Positions 46,881 through 58,122 of a DNA stretch of 64,000 bases are shown one piece after another. The notes under the pieces are model-generated. The model did no database searches and was not told the DNA's origin. It saw only the letters and a list, made by a program, of their open reading frames with translations. The translations under genes were made by a program, and so were the position numbers. The stretch spans positions 744,001-808,000 of the forward strand of contig CANTUQ010000102.1 in NCBI GenBank assembly GCA_947683425.1. Direction: 5' to 3'. The stretch's first letter is position 1. The number at the start of each line of letters is the position of its first letter. Origin of the DNA: Excoecaria cochinchinensis. Lineage: Eukaryota; Streptophyta; Magnoliopsida; Malpighiales; Euphorbiaceae.

Positions 46881-48372
46881 TGATAGGAGCTTAATTAAAG
46901 TATAATTTAATATATATTTAGTATAAGTTTATGTAATTAATTATGCAATTGTGGATATATTTGCTTGCATACGTGTTAGTTTATGTGTATATGTGTTAGT
47001 ATGCGCGTTTGTTGTATTTATAGGTTTATTTAACTGTAAAAGTGGGAAAACATGTATTACTGGAGAAGGAAATGAAGAACTGGTGGAGCACAAGTTGAAC
47101 AACATAGAGAAGTAATGAAGAACACGACTCGGATGGCAGAGCACGAGTCGAAGGGCTATACAGGGCGAGATAGAGCAGAAAGAGAAAGAAGAGAAGAAGG
47201 AAGAGTAGAACTATCCGAGTAGTGCTAGGAGAGCACGACTAGGACAAATGAGCACGACTAGGAAAAATGAGAACGACTAGGACAGGAGGAGCACGACTCG
47301 GAGAGGAGAGCATGAGTCATGCTGATGCTGAGACGAACTGAAGAGAAAGGAAGAAAGGAAAGAGGAAAAATGGCATAGCGTGTTCTGTCGCGAGCGCGAC
47401 AGAGGCGACCGTTGGAGCAGTTTTCAGCCAAAAGTCACTTGAAAAGGCACCTTTTTCATCAAGCATTATAACCATTTGCAAGGGGCACATCCAAAGGACA
47501 TAACTCTTAGTATTTTATAAATATTAACGTTACCTGTAAATTTAAGTATGATGATTATTAAGTAATTTTCTGTATTTCGGTTAAACAGTTTCTTTACTTT
47601 AGTTAATTTTCTTAGTTAGTTTTTATGTTTTGAAGAAGAAGATTAAGAAGAAGAAAATCTATTACAAGAGATTAAAAAAGGGGTTGAGAGACTTCTGTTT
47701 TACTCTCTTATCTTTTATTTCTTCTCTGTCAATTCTATGAATATTATTTTCAATGAATTTGAATACTTTTGTTATTTACATTTCCATCTATTTCTATAGT
47801 CTTTGAATGCAGATTTTCTATTAGTATTTTTGGCATAATCTTTATAAGTTAAAGTAAGATTCGAGAGACCGCTTTAACTAAAATCTAATAGAATTTCATT
47901 ATCAAAATATACTAGAGATATCAGTATATTGAGATAGTTGTTATAAGTTGGTGATTATTCTTAGAATATGTAATTGATAACCTCTAATTCATTAATGAAA
48001 GTTATGAGTTAGAATTTTAATTGCATGTTTTAGGCATTTTAATTTATGTCGAGAGAGCAAATTAGAACTATATTCTAACTTGGCTTGCATGAAAAGATAA
48101 ATATTACTAATTAGACTGATGGATCAAGTTCATTATTTTGAGATCTTTATTATATATTTTGTCTTCTTTGATTAACATAAAATAGGTTTAATTAGTGTAT
48201 TTAATAGAGTAGTTTAGATTTAACCAACAAATTAATTACCATTGTAAACAAGATTAAAATCAAGTAGTAATAGTGAGTAAAAACTATATTCCTCGTGGGA
48301 TCGACAACCTTTTGTACTATTTCGGTACACCGTATGCTTGCGGAAATTAGCATCCATAAATTATGCTTAACA
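46881..48372 (+). repeat. 3' LTR of element E
   Basis: TGATAGGAGCTTAATTAAAG to AATTATGCTTAACA, 1,492 bp, same length as the 5' LTR. The palindrome CTGTCGCGAGCGCGACAGAG is at 47385-47404. Confidence 0.93.
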
Positions 48373-49340
48373 GCGGGCCCAATGGGTCATCACGAGCACG
48401 ACCCTCCCTTGTTCTTTAATGTTTATTATTTATTTTCCCTTGCATAGTTTCTCACTCTTAAGTTTTGCTTAATTCATTTCAATGAATTATTCAGTAAATA
48501 TGTGAAGTGATTGGATTATGAATTGAATTGACTTATGTGTATGTGTATAGTTTATGCATAAGCCTGAAGGGTCAAGGTAGTAGATAGATAAGCATGCTTA
48601 TAAAGGGCTAGTGATTACAGCTGCTAGTGTTTATCCCATTTGGGTCTAATGTCGGCCCCATTTTTGTCTAGTGTTTGGTACCTCCGTGTATCTAAAAGCT
48701 TTCAAAGTGTTTTGAGACTTCGATCTCCAATATTCGATACTGTTCGCAATATTCAGTGTATCTGTATCCACCGTCGATGAGATTCAGGCTATTATTATGT
48801 TATATAGTGTTATGATATAATAATTGCTTAAGTCCAGTAGTGTGCATGAAATGTTTGTGTTCGTAATGAGCTATGCATGTGACATTAACGTGTAATTCTT
48901 TCTAACATTAGTGATTAATTCATCATGCTATTGATTGGTTTATCGTATTGTTTTTGTTGTGTGACTTTGATAAAAGTCTTTTGTGCCTGTTTATCCCCAC
49001 TAAGCATTATATCTTAGCACGGTTTGTTTCCCATGTAGGTATGCAGGTTCGGTTTGGAGTTGGACACCTATAGGTCTTGGCCACTAGGAGTTAGAGTGGA
49101 ATTCTTTTTTTATAGTTCAATTTATGTAATTGTAAAGATTATTTTGTATAAGTTTTATGTATATGTAAATGTTCAAGGATGCTTTTGTAATTTTAATGAT
49201 TTTATATTATAAGTATTTAAATTTATTCGTTTATGTTATGTATTATTTGTTTCGCTTTTGTATTTGCATGTTTATCCTCATGGGTGTGTGCGTAGCGCTC
49301 CGATATCCTCCCAAGGGGTATTAGGGTGCTACAATTTTAT

Positions 49341-49353
49341 TGGTATCAGAGCA
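49341..49353 (+). other. Primer binding site of element D (initiator tRNA-Met type)
   Basis: TGGTATCAGAGCA, seven bases after the LTR end at 49333. Confidence 0.85.
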
Positions 49354-49459
49354 TACGTTTAGGCGATTTGGGTCTATAGGATGATAGAGTATAGAGTATA
49401 TGCATATGAATTTGTCTAGTGTCATGGCCGAATACAGATGCTGTCTTGTGTAGAGTTAA

Positions 49460-50375
49460 ATGGAGTCTGATTCGAGTGAGGAGATAGGTGAGATGACGGG
49501 TAGTGTTAATCCAGCGAGGGGTAATCGGCCTACACTTGAGCGTGCTCCAGTAGAAGGTCCTAGTCCTGCATATGAGAATCCAGCACTAGTACAAGGGTTT
49601 CTACAGTTGATGGATAGACTGACAGCTCCTAAGGCTCCTATGGACCTTTTAAGAAACAAAGGAGCGGAGGAGTTTAGTGGAATCTCCATGGACCAATCTG
49701 GTTTAGCTGAGTTTTGGTTAGAGAGGACTGATAGAATACTATAAAAGATCAGTTGCCTATAAACCAAAGAGTACCATATGTAGTTTCACTGTTGCAAGGG
49801 TCGGTGTACGATTGGTGGAAGCTTGTGCTTTGCCACCCTCAAAGACCAGCTGAGTTGACTTGGGAGTTTTTCGTCCAAGAATTCGAGAAGAAGTATATGA
49901 CTAAGGCCTATAGAGAAACGAAGTGGAAAGAATTTATAAGTTTAAAGCAAAGGAATATGTCAGTCAGTGAGTATGAGAAAGAGTTCAGCCAGCTGACAAG
50001 TACCTGCAAGATGCCTTGTTGACTGAGGACTTCAAGTGCCGGCAATTCGGGGATGGTTTGAGAGAGGTGATTAGAGGGCCCTTATCGGCAATGGTGGTTA
50101 TGCATCAAGTGGGCTGTTATCAGTTGGTTTCAGCAGCCATGAAGTTAGAAGAGTCTAAGTTTTTGAAGCAGAGAAGATAACAAAAGACGAAAGTGCACGA
50201 TAGTGGTGTAGTTGTTAGCAAGAAGGTTCGAGATATTACGAGTGGACAAGTTGCTAGAGGGTTGACTCAAGTGCTGTTAGAGGTTGGAAGTGTAGCCCCG
50301 CCCTCTAGTAGAGAAAGTTTGGTACTTGAGTGCGATCATTGTTGAAAGCACCACTGGGCTACGTGCCGAAAGCTT
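49460..50375 (+). pseudogene. Degenerate chromovirus gag of element D
   Basis: ATG at 49460 opens a 95-codon frame ending in GISMDQSGLAEFWLERTDRI. After a stop at 49742 the core continues at 49753 (YVVSLLQGSVYDWWK, then FVQEFEKKYM and YRETKWKEFISLKQ), typical of the retrotransposon gag domain. A frame change follows at about 50020. CDHC, a stop, then KHHWATC (about 50330-50365) is the CCHC knuckle. The gag ends there at the border with element B. Confidence 0.85.
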
Positions 50376-50379
50376 TCAA

Positions 50380-51453
50380 ATTTTTAGGGTAAAAATTGAT
50401 TTTTTCTTGGGATTTTTTCAGATTTTGTTAAAATTTGACAAATATTAGTCAAATTGGGTGGGTGTTAAAAGAAAAAGAATAACAAAAAATAATTAAAAAT
50501 AAATAAAAACATTAATTGTAAATATTTAAATTTTGGGAATTTTTTTTTTAATTTTTGAGTGTTTTTTGTTGAAATTGGGGAAGAGGAAAATGGAAAAAAA
50601 CTGGAAGTGGACTAAATTGGGGTAGAGAATGGGGTTTTGACGGAGGATTGATTCATTTTTGGGGAAAGGAAGAAAAAAAGGGGTTTTTGGCTAAGAAAAA
50701 TTTCTTGAAGAAAATTGATTTTTTCTAAGACATTTTGAGGGAGGTGTTCTTAAGGAAGAGAGTGCATTTTGCTGGAAAAACAAGAAAGTTCTTGTTCTTA
50801 GAGGTCATCTCTTCTTTTTCTTAAAATTTAAAATCATTTTCTTTAATCTTCTTAATTTTCTTCTCTTAAATCTAAAAATTTTCTTCTTTAATTTAATGCT
50901 AGCTTTTCTTACATCTAAAAATTTTTTGTTGAACTTGAAAACTTTGAGAAAGGAAAATTAATTTCCTTAACTTGAGTTTTCTTATCAAACAGCAAATAAA
51001 AAAAAGAATCAATACATTTTTTAATTTTAGTGTTCTTGAGTTATTTGAGACATAAACTCAAGATTTTCTTGAACATTTTTTCGAGTTTACTCTCGAATCT
51101 TAACAAAGAGAATAGATCGAGATATCTCGCTTCCATATTACTTAATTCTGAGGGTAAAGATTTTTTGATCCATTTTTTTTATCTCATTTCCTTTTATGTA
51201 TGTTAGTTTATTTACTTTTTTCTTGCATTGATAAATATGTGTTTTTAAGTTGAGATCTATTTTTTTAGCATGAGTTTTCAATCTTTATTTTGTTTCTGGT
51301 ATGAAAATGGATAAATATGTATTATTTTAGGTTTGAAAAATTTGATTTATTGATTTCCTCTTTGTTGGGTATTTTTTTGTCGTAATCATTTTTAAGTTTG
51401 AATATTATTTTCTATTACGTTTTTTATTTACTTTCCTCTTGTTTATTTATTTA

Positions 51454-51529
<76 letters not shown>

Positions 51530-51646
51530 ATTATTATTATTATTATTTGTTTATTGTCATTATTATTATTACTATCATTTTTGTTATTATTATTGATGTT
51601 ATAATCATTAATATTGTTATCATCATCATTATTATTATCATTATTA

Positions 51647-51684
<38 letters not shown>

Positions 51685-52917
51685 TTTACCATACTTTGCA
51701 TGATTTTTAATTATTATTTTTTATGTGTGATGTTCGTATATTAAATTAATTTGTTTAATTTAACTTATTTTATATTCTATTGGTGTATCAATTTTATACT
51801 AGATTTCCGTTACTTTTATTTTTAATTGATTTTAGAATTATTGCTAATGTTTTTTTATTGGGGCTAAAAATGTTGTGCTTATTTGTTTGAGCATCACCGT
51901 GACCAAACGAAGGGGTCGTGATGCGTAGGAATTTACATCACTTGGGTAAGACCTTCACTATCTCTATTTATATGATTGTATTTGTTTATAAATAAATAGT
52001 TTATTTTATACGCGTGTCAAATAAAAAATCACAAAAATATTTTTTGTACGAAAAAATTGAATTTTTTTTAATAAATTGGGACCAATGTCCTAAATTTTAG
52101 CCAAGGAACGAAAAATATCACGAATAAAAACGAAGAGTTAGCTTTTCTAAAAATGGGATCACTCATCCCGGTTTTCGATCCAATGGTCAAAATAACTCTT
52201 CGATCCCTCTTCAAATAAGCATCAGGGAACCAATGTTCCTAAACCGAATAAATATCCCGATTTATGTATGTCATTTTCTATGTGTGATTTTCTTTTGTCT
52301 GTTTTAGATTTATGTTCATATATCTTGTGGCCCTTGTAATTAATTATTTTTAGGGCAATTTTATTTTCTTTCACTTGGGGATTGTATTCTTTCCCGATTT
52401 CCATTTTAAATTTTAGATTTTCTTTTCATTTGGGGGATTGTATTTGTCCCAATTTTCTCTTTTGTAAATGGCGTTGTTTTATGTGTTTACCACTTTATTT
52501 ACCGCTTTATTTATTGCTTTATTTACAGCTTTTTTTACCATTTTCTTAATACTTGAAGTGCGCCTTAAATAAAATGCATCGAATCGCGTGAGGAGAGAGA
52601 TGAAATTTTATAATCTAAAAACTCCCTTATATTTAAGCAAGGCATAAATAAGAGTGAAGTTCCGAACACCTTCTCTGGTTTAGACCGTAGAAGTTAGATG
52701 ACCTTTCCCAATTTCTTGTAAATTGGGTGATGACTCCAAAATACCTCAAAGGTGCCTAAAGGCTTCATGGGACTAGATGAACTTTCCAATGTTCTATTGG
52801 GTAAGGAATTTCAAAATATCTCACGTTGCCCAAGATCAAAAGACGCGAACCAATCCCTCGAGCCCCAAAAGCGGGTCTCGCCTATGAGGGCCTTTGCTAG
52901 GTTCGGCGGGCATCACA
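50380..52917 (+). repeat. 5' LTR of element B, missing its first ~350 bp
   Basis: Colinear with 58471-60975 of the 3' LTR, ending GGTTCGGCGGGCATCACA directly before the PBS. It carries (TTA)n then (TTG)n at about 51460-51530 and more (TTA)n to 51685; the 3' LTR has no TTG tract. Confidence 0.88.
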
Positions 52918-52918
52918 G

Positions 52919-52937
52919 TGGCAACTCCATTGGGGAC
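52919..52937 (+). other. Primer binding site of element B (tRNA-Arg type)
   Basis: TGGCAACTCCATTGGGGAC, one base after the LTR end. It resembles the tRNA-Arg-complementary PBS known from Ogre-like Tat elements (TGGCGACTCC...GGGGAC). Confidence 0.7.
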
Positions 52938-53614
52938 ATTTGTGACTTTGCTCTGAAAGTGTCTTGGTTAAAACATATAATTAAGTTTTTAAAACCTAAA
53001 ATTCTATCTCTTTTCGAAAATTGCATTGCATCATTTTAGAGCCTTAGAATTATGCTAGTTTGGTCCCTATTCTTACCTCAATGCATTCCCGAAGCATGAC
53101 CCTATTTTCACTCAATATAGGGAAGTGTTAAGGATAATCACCAGCCCAAGCCTCGTACCATCATGGTATATTAAATGGAGACCCGATCGGTCGTTATGCT
53201 CATGATGAGCTAGACCCATTGGCAGGGACCATGCTTGGGTAGCCCTAAAGTATCATCACCTTTAACCAAAGCTCATGTAATGGCAATAGATACTTCCCTT
53301 AGGTGAAAAGTACCTTAATACGATGCTTGTTATGTGGGCCATTATCGTGTATGGGAGTAATAAGGTTGGAAGGATCTACTTGCTTATATGTGATTGTAAA
53401 TGTTGAATAACACACGATCATGCATTGTACATGTTATTCATGCATCATTCTAACAATTTAAGTGTTTCAGCCATCATAGATTCATCTAAGTAGACTAGAG
53501 GTTTCAACGGTCGGCTAGTAAGGACAAATCTGCTCTTTGAATTACCGAAATTAGTGTCTGACTGGGATTTTGAGTCACTCTCATCGATTAGTGAATCATC
53601 TCTAGAATCATCGA

Positions 53615-55033
53615 TGGCAGAAGAAACCAGAGCTTTGACCACTCAAGACCTTGCTAGGAGACTATAGAACTTTGAACAGAGGATGTTAGATATGATGGGC
53701 GCCATGGCTGACAGGATTGCTCATCCCTCTGCTCCACAAACACCTATTGCTCCACAGCCACTTGTCGCTCCACAACCACCGGCAGTCCCTCCTCGGGGGC
53801 AAGTTAAACTGCCTGCTGGCGGGGAGGTTCCCTTCTTCAATAATATCGCCCGTCAACCTGTCAATGAGCATAGAGCTACTGATCTGATTGAGCCAAGAAG
53901 GGAAAGGATCCCCAATCCCAATGAGGATTTCATAATGAAGGAGGAAGATGAAGAGGTAATAGCACCTCAAATTGTGAGGGCCAGAGCACCTAGGGTAGAA
54001 GATGAGGCAATAAGAGGGATGAGACAACAAATTGAGATGATTACCCGTATGTTATCAGCTGGGAAGGGGGTCAACCCCTGAAGATAGAGATCTTGGGGAT
54101 GAGGAGCTGCTACCCCAAAGGTTTAAGATGCCTGAGCTGCTGAAGTTGAATGGTACTTCGGACCCATCTGCACACATCAAGCAATATACCTTGGTGATAA
54201 AAGGCACAGGGTTGAGCAAGAAGCAGAAGGTAGAATATTTCTGTCTTAGTCTGGTGGGTCCGACAATAGACTGGTATCATGGGTTGGACAGGAGGTCCAA
54301 GGAGGATTGAGACCTTTTGACTGAAGAATTTATGAGGCAATATGACTGCAGTACCAGAATGAAGGTCACCTTAAAAGATCTCGAGCTCTTACAGCAAAGG
54401 AGTGACGAGTCATTCCATGAATACCTCACTAGATGGAGGAATAGGGTTATGGAGATGAAACGGAAGCCTGACACTACTGACCAGATCAGGTTATTTATCA
54501 GGAACTCCTGCCCTTACTTGAGGGACTTACTAAGCTTTAAGGGGCTCAGAGATTGGGAATCACTTAAAGACATTGCTGTAGAGGCTGAAGGGGCTTACCT
54601 AGCAAAGAAAGCAAGCCAAAATAACTTTACTTGGAAGAATTTTGGGAACCAGTCAGGGTACAGATCAGGTGGTGCCGGGAGCAGTAATAACAGAAATGGT
54701 AAGACGGCTGAGGTTTCAGCTGCCGAGGTTAGACAGGGTCAGAGGTACTACTCTAACTTAGGCCACTCTCTTTCTTTGGCACTGGAGAGAATGATGAAGG
54801 AGGGAAAGCTACAACCTTTGATGCCTAGGCCAGCCATGAATCAAGGACAGCTAGGGCACATAGATGACCAGTATTGCGCCAACCTCCAGCACACTGGGCA
54901 CTTGACAGATTATTGCCGGACCTTAAGGAACAAGATCCAAGATCTTATCGACTCCAAACAGATCACGGATCCTGAGAAGAGAGAGAAGAAGAAGAATGAA
55001 GGTTATAATGCAGTCCCCCCACCATATACATGA
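53615..55033 (+). pseudogene. Tat-type gag of element B, several stops
   Basis: ATG at 53615 (MAEETRALTTQDLARRL), a stop, then an N-terminal Pro/Gln-rich segment (53683-53880). The gag core begins at about 54128 (MPELLKLNGTSDPSAHIKQY, then GPTIDWYHGL) and continues after a stop at 54308 (EEFMRQYDCS, then QRSDESFHEYLTRWR and RDWESLKDIAVEAEGA) to about 54600. The C-terminal part carries CANLQHTGHLTDYC (about 54875-54917), shared with element A. In-frame stops at about 53666, 54079 and 54308 break it. It would form the element's particle if intact. Confidence 0.85.
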
Positions 55034-55309
55034 TCGGGTCTGGTCTACTTGGGTGGCATGTTTTGTGAGAGCTGTAAGAAGATAAATACATCGCTGTCAC
55101 CCGTCAAGAGATGAAGTGAGAGTGGAGAAGAACATTATGTTTTTTTAGATGTTTTATTTCCTTTGAATTCAAGAACTCCTTATGACAGTTTAGTTATTTT
55201 AATATGATGAACATTTCTGTTTATTTGTATGGTATTTTTTAATGATGTCATTTCCTATGATCATGATGCATTCATTCATTTTTGACATTAACCCAATTAA
55301 TATGACTCC

Positions 55310-55480
55310 ATCTAATCTCGAAACTTTGGGGAGTCTAAACAAAATCTTGATAGCATCTGATATAACTCTTGAAGAAAGGATAATTTTGAGAGATATAAAA
55401 TAAAAAAAAAATAGCCTTTGCCTGGACCCAGTATGACATGCTGAAGATTGACAAGGACATTCTTGAGACCAATGCTACTT
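55310..55480 (+). pseudogene. Start-of-reverse-transcriptase remnant in element B
   Basis: ETLGSLNKILIASDITLEER (from about 55318) then, after a stop and frame change, IAFAWTQYDMLKID (about 55410-55455). This matches the segment just ahead of Tat reverse transcriptase (FAWS..DMPG). Nothing of the catalytic core follows, so pol was deleted just past its start. Confidence 0.5.
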
Positions 55481-57242
55481 CCACGTGCCAACATGACGAC
55501 GAACCGGATTTTGAAAGCCATTCCTTTGCACCCCCAATATTTGGGTTGCATATGGTGCTACCAAATAAAATCAAACCCCGAGAGCTACACCAGAAGTTAG
55601 ACGAATAAAACTCAGGACCTTCATGAGAAACATAAAATTCATTAGAACCAAACCGTGTGACCCATTTCCTCCCGACCATTTGAAATGCATACCCTAAAAT
55701 CAATCAAGATTGACCTTTAACCATCCGGGACCCTTACAGCTAAATTTAGCAGGACAACTCTTTACCTTTCAACCAAAAAAAAAAGAAACCAAAAAAAACA
55801 AAAAAAAAGAGAGAAAAACGTACGCGCAAAAAAAAGAGAGAAAAAAAAGAGAGAAAAGAAAAAACATACAAAAAAAAACCATAATCTTTGCCCCAGATCA
55901 TCCGAGCCTAACCTGTCCCCCTCAACCGTTGAAAAATCATTTCAGAATTTGAACCACCAAAGCCAATAAAAGCAAAGTGTGCATCCAAGCCTAACCTTCC
56001 GCTAATCGCCAAGCCTAACCTGTCCCCAATCTCAGTCATTGAAAACCATTTCAGAATTTGAACCACCAAAGCCAATAAAAGCGAAGTGTGAGATTTCACA
56101 TCCAAGCCCCAAATAAGGAACCCATCACCTTAACCGGTCTACACAAGGGTCAAGAACAAAACTTTAATACAAAAAAGAACCGCCATCAGAAGGAGCAGTC
56201 TCCCCAGCTAATGAAGATGAAAGCAAATTTAATCAACACTAATGGACTGAAGGAGAGTTCATGGCAAAGGCTAAAAAAAAAGAAGAGAGAAAATAAGAGA
56301 GCTGAGAGAAAATATTCAATCAAGAAAACCCGCGAGAGCTAATTGATAATAGGAGTTTGATACTCTCAAGATCTATCCTGAGATTAGATGAGGTCTCATA
56401 TTTTTCGAGTCAATGCCAAATAGTGATAATGCGTTATGAAATCAGATTGAAATATATGCATTTATGCAAAGATGTATTGGTATGACCAGAGTAGTTCATC
56501 TTGCATGCCCAAAGTTATCTAGGTCCGGCATAGAATCAGCACATTGTTACTGTCTACCCTCTACCATTCTCTCTACTCAAGCACTTCAGTCGACTCATCC
56601 AGCTATCAACTGTAAGGCCAATCCTACAACATCCTCATGATAGGAATCAAACTCATACAACCATAATCTGAGACATAAGTACATGGCAATCATATCCGAA
56701 AGATCTTTGGTAACAACTTCAGCATCTCAAAAAAAAAGGGCCGTTAGAGATGAAAACCGTGACTGGTGCTCTAAGTAAAAATTAGGCCAAAGGGCAGGGT
56801 GAAAACCTGGGAACAGGCAGTCTGTCCTACAAAAAATAAAGTGAATAAAAGCCGTGGAATTGGATTGGGTCCATTCCAGGCAAAAAAAAAATAAGGCACA
56901 AGGTTATGTGAAAATCCAAAAAGGACGCATTTCCCACTAAGAAAAGCTAGTGTGAAAATCCACAAGGGATGCACTACCTTCAAAAAATGACTATAGGTTT
57001 CAGATGAGAACCTCATAATCCCCTAGAGGCATAAAATTCAAAAGCAATTCTAGGGGGCACCGATCCTGCTGCAAATTACGACCAAACTGGTTGTTGCCTC
57101 CAGATCCACTTAGATGAATTCTTGTCCTGCATTACTGCATACATATGCATCTCATGTGCATGCTCACTATTTTTCCTGCATATTTGGTTTTCTGAGGTCT
57201 TGAAGAAAGATAGAATCAATAACATCGATCAAAACACCAATC
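55481..57242 (+). other. 3' non-coding region of element B
   Basis: A-rich sequence with a duplicated block (GAACCACCAAAGCCAATAAA at about 55948 and 56060). The segment 56740-56960 is the reverse complement of 14930-15170 in element C. No gene. Confidence 0.5.
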
Positions 57243-57596
57243 CAACCATTCAAAGACCTCTCAAGAGGCAGCTATCTGAAGACCTCTCAGGGGGCAGCCA
57301 ACGAACTGAAGACCTCTCAGGGGGCAGTCAGCCAAAGACCTCTCAGGGGGCAAGCAACCAAAGACCTCTTAGGGGGCAACCAACCAACCAAAGACCTCTC
57401 AGGGGGCAACCAACCAAAGACCTCTCAGGAGGCAACCAATCAAAGACCTCTCAGGGGGCAGCCAGCCAAAGACCTCTCAGGGGGCAACCAACTAAAGACC
57501 TCTCAGGGGGCAACTGACCAAACAAAGACCTTTCAGGGGGCAACCAACCAAAGACCTCTCAGGGGGCAACCAACCAAAGACTTCTCAGGGGGCACC
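57243..57596 (+). repeat. Tandem array, 23-28-bp unit, 13 copies
   Basis: Unit CAAAGACCTCTCAGGGGGCA plus AC(CAAC), 13 copies with few changes. It is translatable as a PLRGQPTKDLSGG repeat, but the frame has no family and lies in the 3' UTR. Confidence 0.92.
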
Positions 57597-57599
57597 ACT

Positions 57600-57960
57600 T
57601 CACATCTCAGAAGGGTTAGCACGATGGCGGCACTGCCATTCTACGGAAGGTTAGCATGACCACGACACTACCACTTTAGAAGGGTTAGCACGATGACGAC
57701 AATACCACTCCACGGAGGGTTAGCACGATCACGGCACCACCACTTCACATCTCAGAAGGGTTAGCACGATGACGGCACTACCACGCCACGGAGGGTTAGC
57801 ACGATCACGGCACTACCACTTCAAATCTCACAAGGGTTAGCACGATAGCGGCACTACCATTCCACGGAAGGTTAGCACGACCACGGCACTACCACTTGAA
57901 CAAAGACTTACACGCTGACGGTAAATACCACTTCAACGAGGATTTACACGACCACGGTAA
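57600..57960 (+). repeat. Second tandem array with alternating sub-units
   Basis: Units centred on GGGTTAGCACGATGACGGCA and CTACCAC alternate between an ATCTCAGAAGGGTTAGC form and a CCACGGAGGGTTAGC form, giving a higher-order period of about 85 bp over roughly eight units. Confidence 0.8.
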
Positions 57961-58122
57961 CTCATTTTAATGAAGAATAATATGCCGACAAGCTGGCGAC
58001 AACCATCACAACAACACCGTCCAGTCTAGAAAGACGGCCGCCTCAGGTACGTGCTTCTTTGCTTTCTTTTCTGAATTTTGGCTCATCTAGGCACCTGCGT
58101 GCTAGTTTTCCCAAAATTGAAC

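Larger units (their letters stand above)
41859..48372 (+). mobile_element. Complete gag-only Athila-like element E with 5-bp TSD
   Basis: Both LTRs are 1,492 bp (41859-43350 and 46881-48372), flanked by the perfect duplication GCGGG (41854-41858 and 48373-48377). PBS, degenerate gag, a 2-kb non-coding stretch and a polypurine tract lie between. No pol is present. By hand alignment the LTRs differ at about 53 sites with no indels (about 3.6 percent), so insertion is not recent. The PBS, gag and PPT are Athila-type. Confidence 0.93.
40587..49333 (+). repeat. 5' LTR of element D, split by element E
   Basis: It starts TGTAACACCCCGATGTGG (40587), is interrupted at 41859-48372 and resumes at 48378 to end at TTAGGGTGCTACA (49333). 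The uninterrupted length is about 2.2 kb. Its pieces match the reverse-oriented copy at 8696-10553. The insertion point lies in a run of CTGTCGCGAGCG-type CpG-rich motifs (41600-41858). Confidence 0.88.
40587..50380 (+). mobile_element. Chromovirus element D: 5' LTR, PBS and gag, truncated
   Basis: A 5' LTR (40587-49333, split by an Athila-like insertion) is followed by a tRNA-Met PBS and a gag remnant that stops at the zinc knuckle near 50375. There truncated element B begins. No protease, reverse transcriptase or integrase remains. Confidence 0.82.

Noticed and set aside
51439..51744. Frame with poly-Tyr, poly-Cys and poly-Ile
   Set aside because: Microsatellite (TTA)n/(TTG)n in the 5' LTR of element B; the same applies to 59413-59821.
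57122..57517. 131-codon frame with a repeated PLRGQPTKDLSGG motif
   Set aside because: A translation of the tandem array; no start context or homology.
57243..57596. CRISPR-like array
   Set aside because: The spacers are not unique; the units are contiguous tandem repeats in a plant retrotransposon 3' UTR.
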